A stretch of DNA of 15,550 bases from DASQFU01 sp035632955 (GTDB lineage Bacteria; Eisenbacteria; RBG-16-71-46), in contig DASQFU010000208.1 of the NCBI GenBank assembly GCA_035632955.1, positions 1 to 15,550 on the forward strand, in the 5' to 3' direction. Below are positions 1 through 6,842 of this stretch, piece by piece. Below the pieces are notes generated by a model that saw only the letters and a program-made list of their open reading frames with translations, ran no database searches and was not told the origin of the DNA. The translations under genes and the position numbers were made by a program. Within the stretch, counting starts at the first letter, position 1. Each line of letters begins with the position of its first letter.

Positions 1-1565
1 TCAAGCTGCGTCCGGCGCGTGCGCTGGTCCGGCGCGGCGGGCGCGAGATCGAGGTGGAAGCGGAGTCGGTCCAGGTCGGCGAGCGCGTCATCATCCGCCC
101 GGGCGAGACAGTTCCAGTCGACGGACAAGTCGTCACCGGGACTTCGCTCGTGGACCAGAGCACGCTGACCGGGGAGTCGGTGCCGGCGGCGAAGGCGCTC
201 GGCGACCGCGTGTTCGCGGGGACGCTGAACCAGCAGGGCGCGCTCGACGTGCGCACGACGCGGGCGGCGGGCGACACGACGCTCGCGCGCATCGTCGCGC
301 TCGTGCAGGAGGCGCAGGAGCAGAAGTCGCGTACCGAGGAAGCGGCCGAATGGGTCGGCCGCTACTACACGATCGCCGTGATGGTCGGCGCCGGTCTCAT
401 GATCGTCGTACCGCCGCTGGTCCTGGGGCAGGAGTTCACGGCGTCGTTCTATCGCGCGATGACGTTGCTGGTCGTCGCATCGCCGTGTGCGCTCGTGATC
501 GCGACTCCGGCCACCATCCTCTCGGCGATCGCGAACGCGGCGCGCAATGGCATCCTGTTCAAGGGCGGCCGATTCATCGAGGCGCTCGGACGCGTGCGCG
601 CGATGGCGTTCGACAAGACCGGGACACTGACGCACGGTCGCTTCGAGGTCACCGATGTCGTGCCGTTCGATGGCGTCACCGAGGCGCAAGTGCTCGAATG
701 GGCGGCGAGCGCCGAGAAGCGATCGCAGCATCCGTTGGCGCAAGCCGTCGTGCGCGCGGCCGAGGCGCGCGGCCTCCGTGTCACCGCGGTGGACCAGCTC
801 ACGTCCCATCCCGGCAAGGGTGTGGTGGCGCTGCTCGACGGCGCCCCGGTCGAGATCGGCTCGCCCGACCTGTTCGTCGCGACCGGCCATCCGCCGCCGC
901 CCGCGGCCCTGGCGCGCATGGACGCGCTGCGCCGGGAAGCCAAGACGGCGATGCTCGTGCACCGCAGCGGGTCGTGGGGGCTGATCGCTGCGGCCGATCG
1001 CCTGCGCCCGGGCGTGCCGGCGATCATCGCCGAGCTCAAGACGCTCGGCCTCCAGCCGACGGTCCTGATCTCGGGGGACGGCGCGCACACCGTCGAGGCA
1101 ATCGCGCTCGAGGCGGGGGTTGACGAGCATTATGGCGAGCTGCTGCCCGAGGACAAGGTGCGCGTGCTCGGCGAGCTCGAGACGCGGCGCGGGGCGGTGG
1201 CGATGGTGGGGGACGGCGTCAACGATGCGCCGGCGCTGGCGCGCGCGACCGTCGGTATCGCGATGGGCGGGATCGGCAGCGACGCGGCGATGGAGAGCGC
1301 CGACGTCGTGCTGATGGGAGACGACCTCGGCGCGCTGCCCTACGCCGTGCGCCTGGCGCGCCGCGCGCGCGCGGTCGTGATCCAGAACGTGACGATCGCT
1401 TCGGGCGTCATGCTGGTGCTGGTTGCGCTCGTGTTCTTCGGCGAGCGAACACCACTCGGAGCGCTCAAGCTGCCCGTCGCCGTGTCGGGCCACGAAGGCA
1501 GCACGGTGGTCGTCATCCTGAACGGCCTACGACTGCTGGTTGGAAAGCGCGGGCGCCGACCTTAG
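1..1565 (+). CDS. Heavy-metal P1B-type ATPase, probable P1B-4 subgroup (5' end outside window)
   Basis: ATP-driven export of a transition metal ion across the cytoplasmic membrane. The reading frame is open from base 3, upstream of an internal GTG at 54, so the N-terminus and first helices lie outside the window. Counting residues from that GTG, the actuator TGES is at 39-42, the membrane metal-binding SPC at 143-145, the phosphorylated Asp of DKTGTLT at 187, the HP dipeptide at 226-227, and GDGVND starts near 386. A late membrane segment carries HEGST at 480-484. SPC (not CPC) together with an HEGG(S/T)-like motif in TM8 is the known signature of P1B-4 pumps (CoaT/CtpD/PfeT type; Co2+, Fe2+ or Zn2+). 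The exact metal cannot be read from sequence. The TAG stop at 1563-1565 overlaps the end of the convergent small ORF. No strong terminator follows; only a weak CCGGG/CCCGG pairing at 1584-1597. Class is certain, subgroup likely. Confidence 0.95.
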   Translation, partial: KLRPARALVRRGGREIEVEAESVQVGERVIIRPGETVPVDGQVVTGTSLVDQSTLTGESVPAAKALGDRVFAGTLNQQGALDVRTTRAAGDTTLARIVALVQEAQEQKSRTEEAAEWVGRYYTIAVMVGAGLMIVVPPLVLGQEFTASFYRAMTLLVVASPCALVIATPATILSAIANAARNGILFKGGRFIEALGRVRAMAFDKTGTLTHGRFEVTDVVPFDGVTEAQVLEWAASAEKRSQHPLAQAVVRAAEARGLRVTAVDQLTSHPGKGVVALLDGAPVEIGSPDLFVATGHPPPPAALARMDALRREAKTAMLVHRSGSWGLIAAADRLRPGVPAIIAELKTLGLQPTVLISGDGAHTVEAIALEAGVDEHYGELLPEDKVRVLGELETRRGAVAMVGDGVNDAPALARATVGIAMGGIGSDAAMESADVVLMGDDLGALPYAVRLARRARAVVIQNVTIASGVMLVLVALVFFGERTPLGALKLPVAVSGHEGSTVVVILNGLRLLVGKRGRRP

Positions 1566-1755
1566 GTCCTGGCGCCGCTCCGGCCGGGTTTGCCCGGGGT
1601 CTCCGCGAGCACCGAGCCTACCAGCATCCCGAACACGCACAGGTGGAGAGCGAACCGTACTGCGTCCCCGGCCTCCCAACGGTCCCGCCACTCCTGCCAA
1701 TCCGGGGGCGGAACGCCGGCGGCAGCGGTTTCTCGAGACGCCAGATGCGAAGCAT
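1562..1755 (-). pseudogene. Small single-helix membrane protein, apparently frameshifted
   Basis: ATG at 1755 shares its A with the TGA stop of the upstream gene (TGATG), a classic coupled start. As sequenced, the frame MLRIWRLEKPLPPAFRP runs into unrelated-looking residues and stops at 1618 (45 aa). From the C5 run at 1704-1708 the next frame instead reads PDWQEWRDRWEAG, then a hydrophobic stretch (RFALHLCVFGMLVGSVLA), then a short Gly/Arg tail, and stops with TAA at 1564-1562. One extra C in the run would join both parts into a 64-residue protein with one membrane helix at about 35-51. The downstream frame has no usable start of its own. This is either a real one-base deletion or a homopolymer sequencing error. 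I do not recognise a family, and the reconstruction is inference from coding character and position. Confidence 0.5.
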
Positions 1756-2408
1756 CACTCGAGCGCCGTGACGATCACGTTGTCGTAGTACACCGTGCAC
1801 TCGCCGATGCCGCCGGTGTAGGCGGCGAGCGCGAAGCGGCCCTTGCTCCGCGAACGTCGTGCGTCGGTGCGGTCGAGCACCAGCGTCCCGTTCACCCACA
1901 CGCGGTAGCGGTGTCCTTTGGCTTCCACGCGCAAATGGTGCCATACGGCATTGGCGTTGTGGACGCCCGCCTTTCCCATCGGCCATTGGCTCCGGTGCAG
2001 CAACACGTCCTGATAGCCCGGTCCCCGCAGATCGACGCCGATGCCGCTCTCGCCCTGGACGCGCACGGCCAGGCCCTTGTCCACGCCGCGCATACCGCAC
2101 ACGTCGAGCTCGACCGCGTAGTCGGTCCACGTTTCGGAGCCGGCGTAGAGGAAGGAGTGCTGCTGCTTACGGTCCGGAAGCTCGGCGCGCAGCGCGCCGT
2201 TGCGCGGGAGCCATACACCGTCACGATCGGCGCTCCAGCCGGCAAGGGAACGGTCGCCGAAGTCGTCGCTGAACAGCACGCGCCCGACCGGCGGCAGCCA
2301 CTTGGGGGCGGCCGAGGGCTGCGCGTTGCGCGTGGGATCGTCGAGGACCGCGCCGAACGCGGGTGCGGCGATCACCAGGAGCAGTGCCAGCCGGCGGAGC
2401 GAGAGCAT
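1755..2408 (-). CDS. Secreted DUF1080/LamG-like jelly-roll protein
   Basis: A 217-residue exported protein. It has an N-terminal signal peptide (Arg-Arg at 5-6, hydrophobic core 7-19, likely cleavage near AFGA at 17-20). The rest is one beta-rich domain: a DDF start motif at 48-50 (VLFSDDFGD), G-W at 57-58, a WHHLRVEAKGHRYRVWVNG segment at 156-174 and a closing YYDNVIV at 207-213. This pattern is typical of concanavalin-like folds annotated as DUF1080 (3-keto-disaccharide hydrolase) or LamG_3, usually carbohydrate-binding or -cleaving in the periplasm. No catalytic residues can be assigned. ATG 2408 is chosen because the signal peptide starts there; GTG 2417 and a TTG further upstream are possible, and no Shine-Dalgarno is visible. 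It diverges from arginase across 93 bp, and its stop overlaps the start of the small membrane ORF. Confidence 0.7.
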   Translation of the reverse strand: MLSLRRLALLLVIAAPAFGAVLDDPTRNAQPSAAPKWLPPVGRVLFSDDFGDRSLAGWSADRDGVWLPRNGALRAELPDRKQQHSFLYAGSETWTDYAVELDVCGMRGVDKGLAVRVQGESGIGVDLRGPGYQDVLLHRSQWPMGKAGVHNANAVWHHLRVEAKGHRYRVWVNGTLVLDRTDARRSRSKGRFALAAYTGGIGECTVYYDNVIVTALE

Positions 2409-2483
2409 GGAACGCACCGTGAATACAAACACGATGGAAGTCAATGGCTTGCGGCACGGTCGGTTGCTGGCCCAAAGGGTGGT

Positions 2484-2492
2484 TGCTAGACT
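2484..2492 (+). promoter_or_regulatory. Extended -10 element before arginase
   Basis: TGCTAGACT (TGn plus hexamer TAGACT at 2487-2492) lies 9 nt before ATG 2502. A weak -35, TTGCTG at 2464-2469, sits 17 bp upstream of the hexamer. There is no Shine-Dalgarno, so the transcript should be leaderless or carry only a few bases of leader. Confidence 0.45.
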
Positions 2493-2501
2493 GCCCGCCT
2501 C

Positions 2502-3422
2502 ATGAGCACTCGCGGGCGATTCATCGAGGTCATCGGCGTACCGGTCGATCTGGGCGCGGGCCGCCGGGGCGTCGACATGGGTCCTTCGGCGATCCGGATC
2601 GCCGAGCTCGAGTCGCGCCTCGAGCAGCTCGGTCATCGCGTCGAGGACTTCGGGGACCTGGACGTCAAGATTCCCGAGACGCAGCAGGTCGGTCAGGGCC
2701 GCCTGCGCTATAAGGAGCCGATCCTCGCGACCTGCCTCGAGCTGTGCCGCGAAGTCGAGCGCAGCCTTGCCGAAGGCCACATGCCGCTGGTGCTGGGCGG
2801 CGATCACAGCATCGCGATCGGCTCGGTTGCGGGCGCCAGCAACCACTTCGCGAAGCAGAAGGAAACCCTCGGGCTGATCTGGTTCGACGCTCACGGCGAC
2901 GCCAACACGCCCGACACGACGCCTTCGGGGAACATCCATGGCATGTCGCTCGCCGTCTCGCTCGGCATGGGCGATCCGGATCTCGTGAACCTCGGGGGCC
3001 GCTCGCCGAAGGCGCAGGCGCGCAACGTCGTGTTGATCGGCATCCGCGACCTGGACGCGGGCGAGCGCGAGACGCTGAAGAGCTGCGGCGTGACGTGCTA
3101 CACGATGCGCGACGTGGACGAGCGTGGCATGCGCGACGTCGTCGACGAAGCGATCCGGATCGCGAGCGATGGAACGGCGGGCATCCATCTCTCCTTCGAT
3201 CTCGACGTCGTCGATCCGGAAGACGCGCCCGGGACCGGCACGCCGGTGTGGGGCGGGATCACGTACCGCGAAGCGCACCTGGCGATGGAGATGCTCAACG
3301 ATCGCGCCGAGATCGTGGCCATCGATCTGGTCGAAGTGAACCCGGTCCTCGATACCCAGAACATGACCGGGATCCTGGCTGCGGAGCTCGCGCAGAGTGT
3401 GCTCGGGAAGCGGATTCTCTAG
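2502..3422 (+). CDS. rocF: Arginase
   Basis: Hydrolyses L-arginine to ornithine and urea in the cytoplasm with a binuclear Mn centre. It is 306 residues long, the normal length for bacterial arginases. Metal-ligand motifs are intact: GGDHS at 99-103, DAHGDAN at 129-135 and SFDLDVVDP at 231-239. The substrate-side segment SGNIHG is at 142-147 and the Glu of DLVEVNP at 278. The arginase-type DAHGDxNT and GGxTYREAHLAME segments favour arginase over agmatinase or formiminoglutamase. ATG 2502 gives the expected N-terminus. No Shine-Dalgarno precedes it; an extended -10 lies 9 nt upstream. No urease, ornithine aminotransferase or arginine transport gene is adjacent, so the pathway partner is not in the window. 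Confidence 0.95.
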   Translation: MSTRGRFIEVIGVPVDLGAGRRGVDMGPSAIRIAELESRLEQLGHRVEDFGDLDVKIPETQQVGQGRLRYKEPILATCLELCREVERSLAEGHMPLVLGGDHSIAIGSVAGASNHFAKQKETLGLIWFDAHGDANTPDTTPSGNIHGMSLAVSLGMGDPDLVNLGGRSPKAQARNVVLIGIRDLDAGERETLKSCGVTCYTMRDVDERGMRDVVDEAIRIASDGTAGIHLSFDLDVVDPEDAPGTGTPVWGGITYREAHLAMEMLNDRAEIVAIDLVEVNPVLDTQNMTGILAAELAQSVLGKRIL

Positions 3423-3467
3423 CGCCACCGAAGCCGAGGCTCCGCGAAGTCGAGCACTTCGGTGGCG
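3423..3467. terminator. Large stem-loop directly after the arginase stop
   Basis: The 11-bp arms CGCCACCGAAG (3423-3433) and CTTCGGTGGCG (3457-3467) are perfect inverted repeats. The 23-nt loop can form a further GCTC/GAGC stem (3439-3442 with 3452-3455). No U tract follows on either strand, so it is not a canonical intrinsic terminator. It lies between convergent genes and could stop or stabilise transcripts from both sides. Confidence 0.5.
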
Positions 3468-3618
3468 GGGAGGGGTTGGCGTGTGGTCTCGCCTCCCCAC
3501 TCCCCCGAAGGAGGCCATCCTCCACCGGACTTCCGAACAGTCGGCCGTGGAACTCGACCTGGGTTGAGCCCGATCTGTAGCGTGGCTCGCCCGGTACCGG
3601 CTCTGAATCGCTTTCTCG
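3468..3618. other. Non-coding convergent spacer with short hairpins
   Basis: No coding frame with protein-like character is seen on either strand. It contains a GGAGG-ccat-CCTCC hairpin (3510-3523) and a GGGGAGG/CCTCCCC pairing (3467-3473 with 3492-3498). With the larger stem-loop just upstream, it makes a structured 196-bp spacer between arginase and the convergent lipoprotein gene. Confidence 0.5.
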
Positions 3619-4986
3619 TCACATGTCGGAATCGCTTCCGCTCGTTTGCGCGTGATGTTCCTCGAGCCTTTCGGCACGCTCGACCGCTGCGGCAGGATTG
3701 GCGCCGAGCACCCCGTCGTGCACGGCGCTGAGCTGGTCGTCGAAGTCGCGTTCGGAGGGACGCTCGAATCGGCTCTGGATCCAGCGGATCGTGGCGACGT
3801 CGCCCCGGACCGCGTCCCGGTCACGAGCCGCCGCATCCACGACGAGCTGTTTCAACCACAGGCCGATGTGAGCGACATCGATCTTGGTCCGCGGCCGGAA
3901 CTGGAGCTGGAAGTCGAGGCTAGCGCGACCGACGTCGATGCTCGCTTGGCGAGCCGCCGCGATCTGCCGAGCGTCGAGCGCCTCGTCCAACTCGTCGATC
4001 GCGACGTTCATCTGTGCCTCGAGCATTGGCGGCACTCCGCGACCCCGATACGCGTTCCACGCGGCGGTCATGGCCGCAAAGGTCGACGACGCGACGTTCC
4101 AGTTCTTGTGCTTGGCGGCGCGGAAGATCTTGGACGCCCCGGTCGACAGAATCTTGAGCTCCGTGGGGGTTGGACCGGAAAGCGCGTCCGTTGGCACGGC
4201 CAGCGCCACCGCCTCGAGATTGGCGCCGGAGCCGGTGGAGAACTCGCCGTAGTGCGGCGCGAAGGTCTTGTCCTCGAGTGTGCCGTCCATGTGGAGCTCT
4301 CGCACGGCCAACGCCCCCGAGACCGGGCCTCGCGGTCCCTGCACCGTCACTCCGGTGGCGGTCGCGATGACTTCCTCGAACACGACGCCGCAAATGTTCT
4401 CCGGTCGCCACACGTCGCCGACTCTGGGATTCGGAGGCATGATCATCGCCGCGGGGCCGTCCCTCCCTGCGAGCCACGTGCCGTCCGTATCGGCGACTCT
4501 GCCAGCCTCGTAGTTGAAGACGTCCTCGCCGAAATACCAGACCGCTCCGCGGTCGTCTTGCGCATACCAATCGAGCGCGACTTCGTGGATCCGCCCATCG
4601 AGCCACGCGATGTACTGGGAGACGAGGGTCTCGACCCGCCGGCCGTTCACGCGAATCGTCTTGGTCCGGGGGAGAAGCGTGGTTTCCACGCGCAGCGGCT
4701 CGCCGTCGGAGTTGCCGAGCATGACCACCCGCTGGAGCTCGCGGATCGGGAACAGAGGATTCGTGACCTGCGTGGGGTGCGGGAACGAAGGATCGTACCG
4801 GTCGACGCGTTGATTCGCAGGCGCGGTCGGGAGATCACCGCAGCCGTCGTCTCCACCCGCACTTCTCTCGGCGCCCGCGAGCCCGGGGGCGAGGTCTCCG
4901 CGTCCGGGGTTCATCGGGCTTCGGTCGCAGCCTGCGGCGACGAGCGCGAGCATCACGATGAGCGTCAAGGTTCGTGCTTTGCTCAT
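3619..4986 (-). CDS. Two-domain lipoprotein of unknown function
   Basis: A 455-residue predicted lipoprotein. The hydrophobic signal (residues 6-18) ends in lipobox AAGC with Cys20 as the lipidated residue. An N-terminal beta-rich domain (about 60-270) contains NPLFP (76-80), LDWYAQD (138-144), VWYFGED (149-155) and MIMPPNPRVGDVW (181-193). I recognise this as a widespread, uncharacterised bacterial lipoprotein/periplasmic family marked by the DWYAQD and WYFGED segments. A helical C-terminal region (about 275-445) looks like a separate domain, with helices around 285-313, 320-360 and 372-405. The start is fixed by ATG 4986 behind a strong GAGGAGGAG Shine-Dalgarno. The gene is separated from the upstream GNAT-like gene by 98 bp, in which I see no convincing promoter. 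Function unknown. Confidence 0.8.
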   Translation of the reverse strand: MSKARTLTLIVMLALVAAGCDRSPMNPGRGDLAPGLAGAERSAGGDDGCGDLPTAPANQRVDRYDPSFPHPTQVTNPLFPIRELQRVVMLGNSDGEPLRVETTLLPRTKTIRVNGRRVETLVSQYIAWLDGRIHEVALDWYAQDDRGAVWYFGEDVFNYEAGRVADTDGTWLAGRDGPAAMIMPPNPRVGDVWRPENICGVVFEEVIATATGVTVQGPRGPVSGALAVRELHMDGTLEDKTFAPHYGEFSTGSGANLEAVALAVPTDALSGPTPTELKILSTGASKIFRAAKHKNWNVASSTFAAMTAAWNAYRGRGVPPMLEAQMNVAIDELDEALDARQIAAARQASIDVGRASLDFQLQFRPRTKIDVAHIGLWLKQLVVDAAARDRDAVRGDVATIRWIQSRFERPSERDFDDQLSAVHDGVLGANPAAAVERAERLEEHHAQTSGSDSDM

Positions 4987-5084
4987 GTCTCCTCCTCGGG
5001 TAGAAGTGAAGCGGTTGGCGGGAGAAGGAGCAGACGAAGCGCGTGATTTGTGACAGGCGACGCCGGTTGGTTGGCGAAGGACGG

Positions 5085-6842
5085 CTAGGGCGCGCCGGCC
5101 GCCGCGAGGCGCCGGAACGCAGCCCGCAGCTTCCGGTGCCGATCGAAGCGCAGGACGAACTCTCGCTCGCTCGGCCCGCCTTTGGCGCGAATCACCGTGA
5201 CCAGGGCCCGGCGCTCGGCAGCGCTCCAGCGTTCCACGCCCGACAGGATGCAGACGAGTGGCGCCCAGCGCTCCCACGCCAGACGCTCGCCCGCGGTCCA
5301 GCGCCTCCACGAGCGCACGCCGAGTCGTCGGGCCGCCTCCGCCGCGCATGCCCGGCGACCGCGATCGGATGACCCGCCGAAGCGCTCGGCGAGATCGCGC
5401 GTCACGGACAAACCGATGTTCGCGAGCGGCACGCGGCCGATGATGTCCACGCGCTCGCGACCGATTCCGAGATAGAGGTTGGCGCCGGCCAGCCGCCGGA
5501 GCGTGGCGAGGCTCGAGCGATACGCGGGATTGCGTCGCATGCGGCCGAGCTCTACACGCGCCAGCTTGGCGACCGCAGGATCGCGGGGCCGGAAGCCGAG
5601 CTTGTGGTAGAACCACCACGCGCCCGAGCGCAGCGCTTCGTCGTTCCCTTCGCCAAGCTGATACGGGTAGATCGTGAACGTGTCGGAGCCGAACAGCCGC
5701 CGCGTCATGGCCAGCACGCGGCGGTAGACCGCCGCCGCTTCGGCGCCGCGGAACGTCTCGAACACGTTGAACGCGATCTCCGACGAGCCGAACAGCGCGC
5801 TGGTGAGCACGTAGCCGATCGGCACGCCGTTCTTGAGCGTGAGATAGCCATACACCGACTCGAGTAGCAGCCGGCGCTCGGGAATCGCGCCGAACACCGC
5901 GAATGCGAGCCCTTCGCCGCAATTCACCCACCAGACGTCGCGCGGTTCGGCGTAGGAGAACACGTCGAGATCGCGGTGCCGGGTGACCATTGCGGCGCGC
6001 GCAAGATCGATCAGACGTCTCGCCTCGCGGTGCGGCACACGGCGCACGCCGCGCGGGGCGCTCATCACGTCCGCGCGCGTGATCGGGCGGCTGCGCTCGA
6101 GCGGCTGTCGCTGCAGATGGAGCGCGGCCCGCGGTCCGAGCGCTGCCGTGCGGGACGGCGTGCCGGGGCCGGGCTTCAGGCGGACCGGGAGATCCAGACG
6201 CTCGAAGACGATCTCTTTCGCGAACGGGTCCATCACGAGCCCCGCCAGGCTGCGGATCACGAACGCAGCGTCGCTCGCGTGCGGGCCCTTCAGGCGCTCC
6301 ACCCACTCGCGGACGCTGAACGCGTACTCGTCGAGCCCCGGCGCCTCGGCCGGATGCGCGACCAGCGGCAGCAGCGCCTCGAGTAAGTCTGCATGCTCGA
6401 GCTCCCGCCAGTCGATCACGAGCTGTCGCGGCCAGCGCGACGCGAGCCAGAACGCCGTCGGCGCGAAGAAGCGATAGCGAATCTCGGTGCCGGCGATTCC
6501 GGAGTCGGCGAGTGCGCGTGCGTGACGCAAGAGGTCAGGTCGTCCCGCGAAGCGCCGGAGCAGCCGGTCGACGAACGAACGCAGCGCGCGACTGTCGGGA
6601 TACGCGCGCAGGAAGCACAGCGTTTCGTGCAGACGCCGCACCTCGTCGGCGCGCGCGAATCGCGCGCCCTCGAGTTGATCGAGCAGCTCGAGCTTGCGGG
6701 TCGCAGCGGCCGGATCGTACGTGACCTTGAGTCGCTCGAGTTCATGCAGCAGGAGCGAAGGCCCGGGGTTCCGGCGCGGCGCTTTGGGTTCGGTTACTGC
6801 CCTGCGGACCGACGCCGGCGCGCGGGATGCTATCGGATCCAC
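5085..6842 (-). CDS. Unrecognised 585-residue protein with embedded GNAT-like domain
   Basis: I do not recognise the family. Residues about 28-225 are largely helical and Arg/Leu-rich. Residues about 328-420 look like an acetyltransferase (GNAT) fold: beta strands at YGYLTL and PIGYVLTSALF (331-351), a following helix (362-384), then N400 and the closing segment SGAWWFYHKLGF (406-417), which matches the GNAT pattern N-A-(F/Y)Y-KLGF. A basic C-terminal region (about 480-583) follows. No signal peptide or membrane helix is visible, so it is probably cytoplasmic. The GTG start at 6842 overlaps the 3' end of the S9 peptidase by 13 bp and implies coupled translation; no better start with a Shine-Dalgarno is seen downstream. 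The acyl donor and acceptor cannot be inferred. Confidence 0.7.
   Translation of the reverse strand: MDPIASRAPASVRRAVTEPKAPRRNPGPSLLLHELERLKVTYDPAAATRKLELLDQLEGARFARADEVRRLHETLCFLRAYPDSRALRSFVDRLLRRFAGRPDLLRHARALADSGIAGTEIRYRFFAPTAFWLASRWPRQLVIDWRELEHADLLEALLPLVAHPAEAPGLDEYAFSVREWVERLKGPHASDAAFVIRSLAGLVMDPFAKEIVFERLDLPVRLKPGPGTPSRTAALGPRAALHLQRQPLERSRPITRADVMSAPRGVRRVPHREARRLIDLARAAMVTRHRDLDVFSYAEPRDVWWVNCGEGLAFAVFGAIPERRLLLESVYGYLTLKNGVPIGYVLTSALFGSSEIAFNVFETFRGAEAAAVYRRVLAMTRRLFGSDTFTIYPYQLGEGNDEALRSGAWWFYHKLGFRPRDPAVAKLARVELGRMRRNPAYRSSLATLRRLAGANLYLGIGRERVDIIGRVPLANIGLSVTRDLAERFGGSSDRGRRACAAEAARRLGVRSWRRWTAGERLAWERWAPLVCILSGVERWSAAERRALVTVIRAKGGPSEREFVLRFDRHRKLRAAFRRLAAAGAP

Noticed and set aside
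1584..1597. CCGGG/CCCGG hairpin as terminator of the metal ATPase gene
   Set aside because: Only 5 bp, no U tract, and it lies within the probable coding region of the opposite small ORF.
2439..2444. TTGACT on the minus strand as -35 for the DUF1080-like gene
   Set aside because: No acceptable -10 at 16-18 bp; the nearest candidates lie 12-13 bp away.
2409..3836. Long minus-strand open frame extending the DUF1080-like gene back through the arginase gene
   Set aside because: Antisense shadow of arginase in GC-rich DNA. The signal peptide at 2408 marks the real start and the upstream translation has no protein-like pattern.
3646..5046. 466-residue plus-strand frame opposite the lipoprotein
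   Set aside because: Arg/His/Asp-rich shadow with no domain; the minus strand carries signal peptide, lipobox and family motifs.
4987..6306. Minus-strand frame extending the lipoprotein upstream
   Set aside because: Runs out of frame through the GNAT-like gene. The lipoprotein signal and strong Shine-Dalgarno fix the start at 4986.
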